Below are positions 61,138 through 64,000 of a DNA stretch of 64,000 nt, piece after piece. The DNA comes from an uncultured Pseudacidovorax sp. (lineage in GTDB: Bacteria > Pseudomonadota > Gammaproteobacteria > Burkholderiales > Burkholderiaceae_C): positions 62,001 through 126,000 of the forward strand of contig NZ_CAJYES010000134.1 of assembly GCF_913773995.1 (NCBI RefSeq), in the 5' to 3' direction. The notes under the pieces are model-generated. The model was not told where the DNA came from. It saw only the letters and a list, made by a program, of their open reading frames with translations, and made no database searches. The translations under genes and the position numbers were made by a program. Every line of letters starts with the position of its first letter. Within the stretch, counting starts at the first letter, position 1.

Positions 61138-61950
61138 TCAGAAGGCCTGGCCCAAGGGCCGCACGCTGACTTCGGCGCTGTCCACCAGCCGCAGACCGGA
61201 GGCGGTGGCGATGCGCAGCTCGCCGCCGGGCGCCACGCCTTCGCAGCGGCCGGCGGTGCCGTCGCTCAGGTGCACATCGCGACCCAGCAGCGCGTCGCGC
61301 GCCGCAAAGCGCGGCACCACGGGCGCGAAACCCTCGTCGGCGAAGCGCAGCACCTCGGCCAGCAGTGCAGGCGCCAGGGCAAGCAGCACGTTGGCCGGCT
61401 CGGCCTGCGGCGCCCACTGGCGAACCCAGGCAGGCGGCGTGCGCATAGCCTCGGCGGGCCGCGGGCCGATGTTGATGCCGATGCCGATGACCACCTGTCG
61501 CGGCCCCGCCGCAGCATGGCCGGTGGACGCGGTCTCGATCAGGATGCCGGCCAGCTTGCGGTCCTGCACCCACAGGTCGTTGGGCCACTTGATCTGCACG
61601 CCCGCCGTGCCGAGCGGATCGAGCGACTCGGCCGCGCTCACGCCCACCGCCAACGACAGGCCCGACCAGCTGCGCGGCGCGAGCGGCAGGGCGAGGGAGA
61701 ACATCAGCGAGGCCGCCTGCGCCTGGGGTGCGCCACCTTCCCACTGGCGACCTAGCCGGCCGCGGCCGGCGGTCTGGTGCTCGGCCACGAGCAGCACAGG
61801 CCGCGTGTCGCCGGCCCGGGCACGGCGCATGAGTTCGGTGTTGGTGGAGTCGATCTGGGTCACGACTTCGACACCCAGGCCGGGCAGTTGCGCTGCCAGG
61901 GCCTGCCGCAGCGCGTCGATGGGCCAGGCCTGCGACGTGGTGGCGGCCAT
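61138..61950 (-). CDS. birA: biotin--[acetyl-CoA-carboxylase] ligase
   Basis: BirA attaches biotin to the BCCP subunit of acetyl-CoA carboxylase. The 270-residue protein has the biotinyl-AMP motif GRGRLGRQWEGG, KWPNDLWVQDRKLAGILIE and GIGINIGP, and ends in the C-terminal domain. It lacks the N-terminal DNA-binding domain of E. coli BirA, so it is monofunctional (not a repressor). Its ATG overlaps the SET-protein stop by one base (TGATG). The frequent neighbour coaX is not present. Confidence 0.94.
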   Translation of the reverse strand: MAATTSQAWPIDALRQALAAQLPGLGVEVVTQIDSTNTELMRRARAGDTRPVLLVAEHQTAGRGRLGRQWEGGAPQAQAASLMFSLALPLAPRSWSGLSLAVGVSAAESLDPLGTAGVQIKWPNDLWVQDRKLAGILIETASTGHAAAGPRQVVIGIGINIGPRPAEAMRTPPAWVRQWAPQAEPANVLLALAPALLAEVLRFADEGFAPVVPRFAARDALLGRDVHLSDGTAGRCEGVAPGGELRIATASGLRLVDSAEVSVRPLGQAF

Positions 61951-62618
61951 CAGGCCTTGCCCTTCGCCTTCTTCTTGCGGGCCTTGGCCCCGGCGTCGGC
62001 CTTGGTGCCCGCCTTCTTATCCGACTTGGCGGATTTGGCCGACTTTTCCGCCTTCTTGCCGGACCCGGCCTTCTTCGTCTTCTTCGCTTTCCCCTTGTTC
62101 TTCTTCTTGCCACCCTTGCCGGGCACGGCCTCGGCGTCCTCCGGCGGCGCCAGCAGCGTGCCGCGGCAGTCGGGCGAGCCGCACCAGCAGGGGAAGTCGG
62201 CCAGCAGCTCGGGCGTGTACGGCGAGTCGATCACCAGGCCGTAGTCGTAGTTGAGTTCCTCGCCCGCAGCGATGTCGCGCAGCGCGCGGATGAACACGCG
62301 GCCGTCCTCGACCTCGGTCTCGCAGTTGGGCCCGCAGGAGTGGTTGATCCACTTGGCCGAGTTGCCGTGCACCTTCCCATCGATCACATGCTTGTCATCG
62401 ATGTGGAAGTAGAAGGTGTGGTTGGGCTGGGCCGGGTCGTGCGGATGGCGCCGCAGCGCCTCCTTCCAGCTGATGACCTCGCCTGTGTACTCGATCACCA
62501 GCTCGCCCGCGGCGATGTCCTGCGTCGCGAACACCCCCTTGCCATGCACGCCGGAGCGCCGTGTCTGGATGCGGCGGCCGGCAGTGGGGGCGGGCGAAGA
62601 AGGGGATTTGGAGGGCAT
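61950..62618 (-). CDS. SET-domain protein-lysine methyltransferase with lysine-rich tail
   Basis: The 222-residue protein has a SET domain (about 17-130: GVHGKGVFATQDIAAGE, EYTGEVISW, INHSCGPN at 91-98, GEELNYDYG) and a cysteine post-SET motif (CWCGSPDCRGTLL, 144-156). A tail of about 55 residues rich in Lys/Ala/Ser (about 167-222) resembles the eukaryotic H1 or bacterial H1-like proteins. SET domains transfer methyl from SAM to lysine. ATG 62618 is preferred over the longer 62666 frame because the first 16 extra residues do not look conserved. It overlaps birA by one base. Confidence 0.92.
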   Translation of the reverse strand: MPSKSPSSPAPTAGRRIQTRRSGVHGKGVFATQDIAAGELVIEYTGEVISWKEALRRHPHDPAQPNHTFYFHIDDKHVIDGKVHGNSAKWINHSCGPNCETEVEDGRVFIRALRDIAAGEELNYDYGLVIDSPYTPELLADFPCWCGSPDCRGTLLAPPEDAEAVPGKGGKKKNKGKAKKTKKAGSGKKAEKSAKSAKSDKKAGTKADAGAKARKKKAKGKA

Positions 62619-62806
62619 CGCCGAGTTCTGATAGCTTGAGATGTGCACATGTGCGCGCATGCGCACGTGCGCGAGAGGCGCAGAGTATAGAGAGCCGTCC
62701 GGCGCGTCGCCGGCCGCCGCCGTCCATCGTGGGCGCTGGTGTTTTGTCCCCGAAGGTGCCGGTCCGTCCGGGCCCCTGGCGGCTCTTGCCCATGAGAGAT
62801 TTCCAG

Positions 62807-64000
62807 ATGACGAAGACCTTGGTGATTGCGGAAAAGCCGTCGGTGGCGCAGGACATCGTGCGCGCGCTCACGCCCGTGTCCGGCAAGTTCGACAAGCACG
62901 ACGAGCATTTCGAGAACGACAACTACGTCGTGACCAGCGCCGTGGGCCACCTGGTGGAAATCCAGGCCCCGGAGCAGTACGACGTCAAGCGCGGCAAGTG
63001 GAGCTTCGCCCACCTGCCGGTGATCCCGCCGCACTTCGACCTCAAGCCCGTGGACAAGACCAAGGGCCGCCTGAACGCCGTGGTGCGCCTGGCCCGCCGC
63101 AAGGACGTGACGCAGCTCGTCAACGCCTGCGACGCGGGCCGCGAGGGCGAGCTGATCTTCCGGCTGATCGAGCAGTACGCCGGCGGCGCCAAGCCGCTGG
63201 GCAAGCCCATTCGCCGGCTCTGGCTGCAGTCGATGACGCCGCAGGCCATCCGCGACGGCTTCGACCGCCTGCGCTCCGAGCGCGAGATGCAGGGCCTGGC
63301 CGATGCCGCCCGCTCGCGCTCCGAGGCCGACTGGCTGGTGGGCATCAACGGCACGCGGGCCATGACGGCCTTCAACTCGCGCGACGGTGGCTTCTTCCTG
63401 ACCACCGTCGGCCGAGTGCAGACGCCCACGTTGTCCATCGTGGTCGAGCGCGAGGAGCAGATCCGCAAGTTCGTCAGCCGCGACTACTGGGAGATCCATG
63501 CCGTCTTCCAGGCGCAGGCCGGCCAGTACCCGGGCAAGTATTTCGACCCGGCGTGGAAGAAGGCCAACGCCCCGCTGCTGCCCAATGGCGAACCCGACCC
63601 CGAGCAGCGCGCCGATCGCCTGTGGACGGCGGCCGAGGCCCGCGCCATCGCCGAGGCGGTGCGCGGCCGGCCCGCCACGGTCACCGAAGAGAGCAAGCCC
63701 ACCACCCAGGCCAGCCCGCTGCTGTTCGACCTCACTTCGCTGCAGCGCGAGGCCAACAGCCGCTTCGGCTTTTCGGCCAAGACCACGCTGGCGCTGGCAC
63801 AGTCGCTCTATGAACGCCACAAGGCGCTGACCTATCCGCGGACCGACTCGCGCGCCCTGCCCGAGGATTACCTGCCGGTGGTCAAGGACACGATGGGCAT
63901 GCTCGCCACCAGCGGCATGCGTCACCTGGCGCCCTTCGCGCAGCAGGCCATCGACCAGAACTACGTCAAGCCCACCAAGCGCGTGTTCGACAACGCCAAG
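62807..64000 (+). CDS. topB: DNA topoisomerase III (3' end outside window)
   Basis: TopB is a type IA topoisomerase that decatenates replicating DNA. The 398 visible residues show the Toprim motif LVIAEKPSVAQDIVRAL, the catalytic DACDAGREGELIFRL, TTVGRVQTPTLSIVVEREE, and the active-site tyrosine in LTYPRTDSRALPEDY. The frame is open to the window edge. ATG 62807 is preferred, and ATG 62792 would add five residues. It is divergent from the SET-domain gene. Confidence 0.95.
   Translation, partial: MTKTLVIAEKPSVAQDIVRALTPVSGKFDKHDEHFENDNYVVTSAVGHLVEIQAPEQYDVKRGKWSFAHLPVIPPHFDLKPVDKTKGRLNAVVRLARRKDVTQLVNACDAGREGELIFRLIEQYAGGAKPLGKPIRRLWLQSMTPQAIRDGFDRLRSEREMQGLADAARSRSEADWLVGINGTRAMTAFNSRDGGFFLTTVGRVQTPTLSIVVEREEQIRKFVSRDYWEIHAVFQAQAGQYPGKYFDPAWKKANAPLLPNGEPDPEQRADRLWTAAEARAIAEAVRGRPATVTEESKPTTQASPLLFDLTSLQREANSRFGFSAKTTLALAQSLYERHKALTYPRTDSRALPEDYLPVVKDTMGMLATSGMRHLAPFAQQAIDQNYVKPTKRVFDNAK

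Overview
This window is chromosomal DNA from a high-GC betaproteobacterium, most probably of the Burkholderiales, family Comamonadaceae (Variovorax/Acidovorax/Xenophilus-like). The inference rests on gene order around the origin, the metX-metW pair, the kdsD-kdsC-lptC cluster, and dispersed intergenic repeats of a kind common in that family. It contains the replication origin: gyrB, dnaN and dnaA read leftward and rpmH, rnpA, yidD, yidC and mnmE read rightward from an oriC-like gap at about 10.02-10.38 kb. No rRNA, tRNA, CRISPR array, prophage or transposase gene was seen.

Layout. 0-4.4 kb: accessory genes (partial alpha/beta hydrolase, MFS exporter with a fused C-terminal domain, RidA-like protein, two related secreted proteins). 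4.6-14.8 kb: origin housekeeping block. 14.8-20 kb: CPA2 antiporter diverging from kdsD-kdsC-lptC and an SDR. 20-21.8 kb: glycine-rich RRM protein with a long structured leader, diverging from a GDT1-family manganese/cation exporter behind a yybP-ykoY riboswitch. 21.8-23.6 kb: metX-metW behind a clear SAM-II riboswitch and terminator. 23.6-32.7 kb: voltage-gated-type ion channel, bactofilin, DUF72 protein, two M20 peptidases, YidB-like protein, LysR regulator, rsmE and mnmA. 32.8-37.6 kb: AT-richer type IV pilin locus with sigma-54-controlled pilA, an unknown small protein, a TPR/GT41 glycosyltransferase and a Wzy/PglL-type O-oligosaccharyltransferase. 37.7-43.2 kb: signalling cluster of cyclic-nucleotide phosphodiesterase, CHASE2 adenylate cyclase, FHA protein, PP2C phosphatase and TerC. 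43.3-46.5 kb: sucCD and argC. 46.5-56.1 kb: peptide import and salvage operon with an RpiR regulator, isoaspartyl peptidase, GsiABCD-like ABC importer, P1-family aminopeptidase and M55 D-aminopeptidase. 56.2-57.9 kb: recA-recX with LexA boxes. 58-64 kb: MarR regulator, two-component pair, a truncated-looking membrane protein, birA, a SET-domain protein with a lysine-rich tail, and the start of topB.

Themes. Several units are controlled by visible RNA or DNA signals: SAM represses methionine synthesis, Mn(II) induces the exporter, LexA controls recA, sigma-54 drives pilA, and DnaA boxes lie in the dnaA promoter. The most interesting accessory blocks are the pilin locus, the adjacent cAMP/phospho-signalling cluster, the extended iaaA-gsi operon and the SET-domain protein. 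A dispersed repeat occurs in three intergenic gaps, one copy carrying a nested REP-like insert and another sitting inside the peptide-import operon. Coordinates were read by eye, and no database search was possible.
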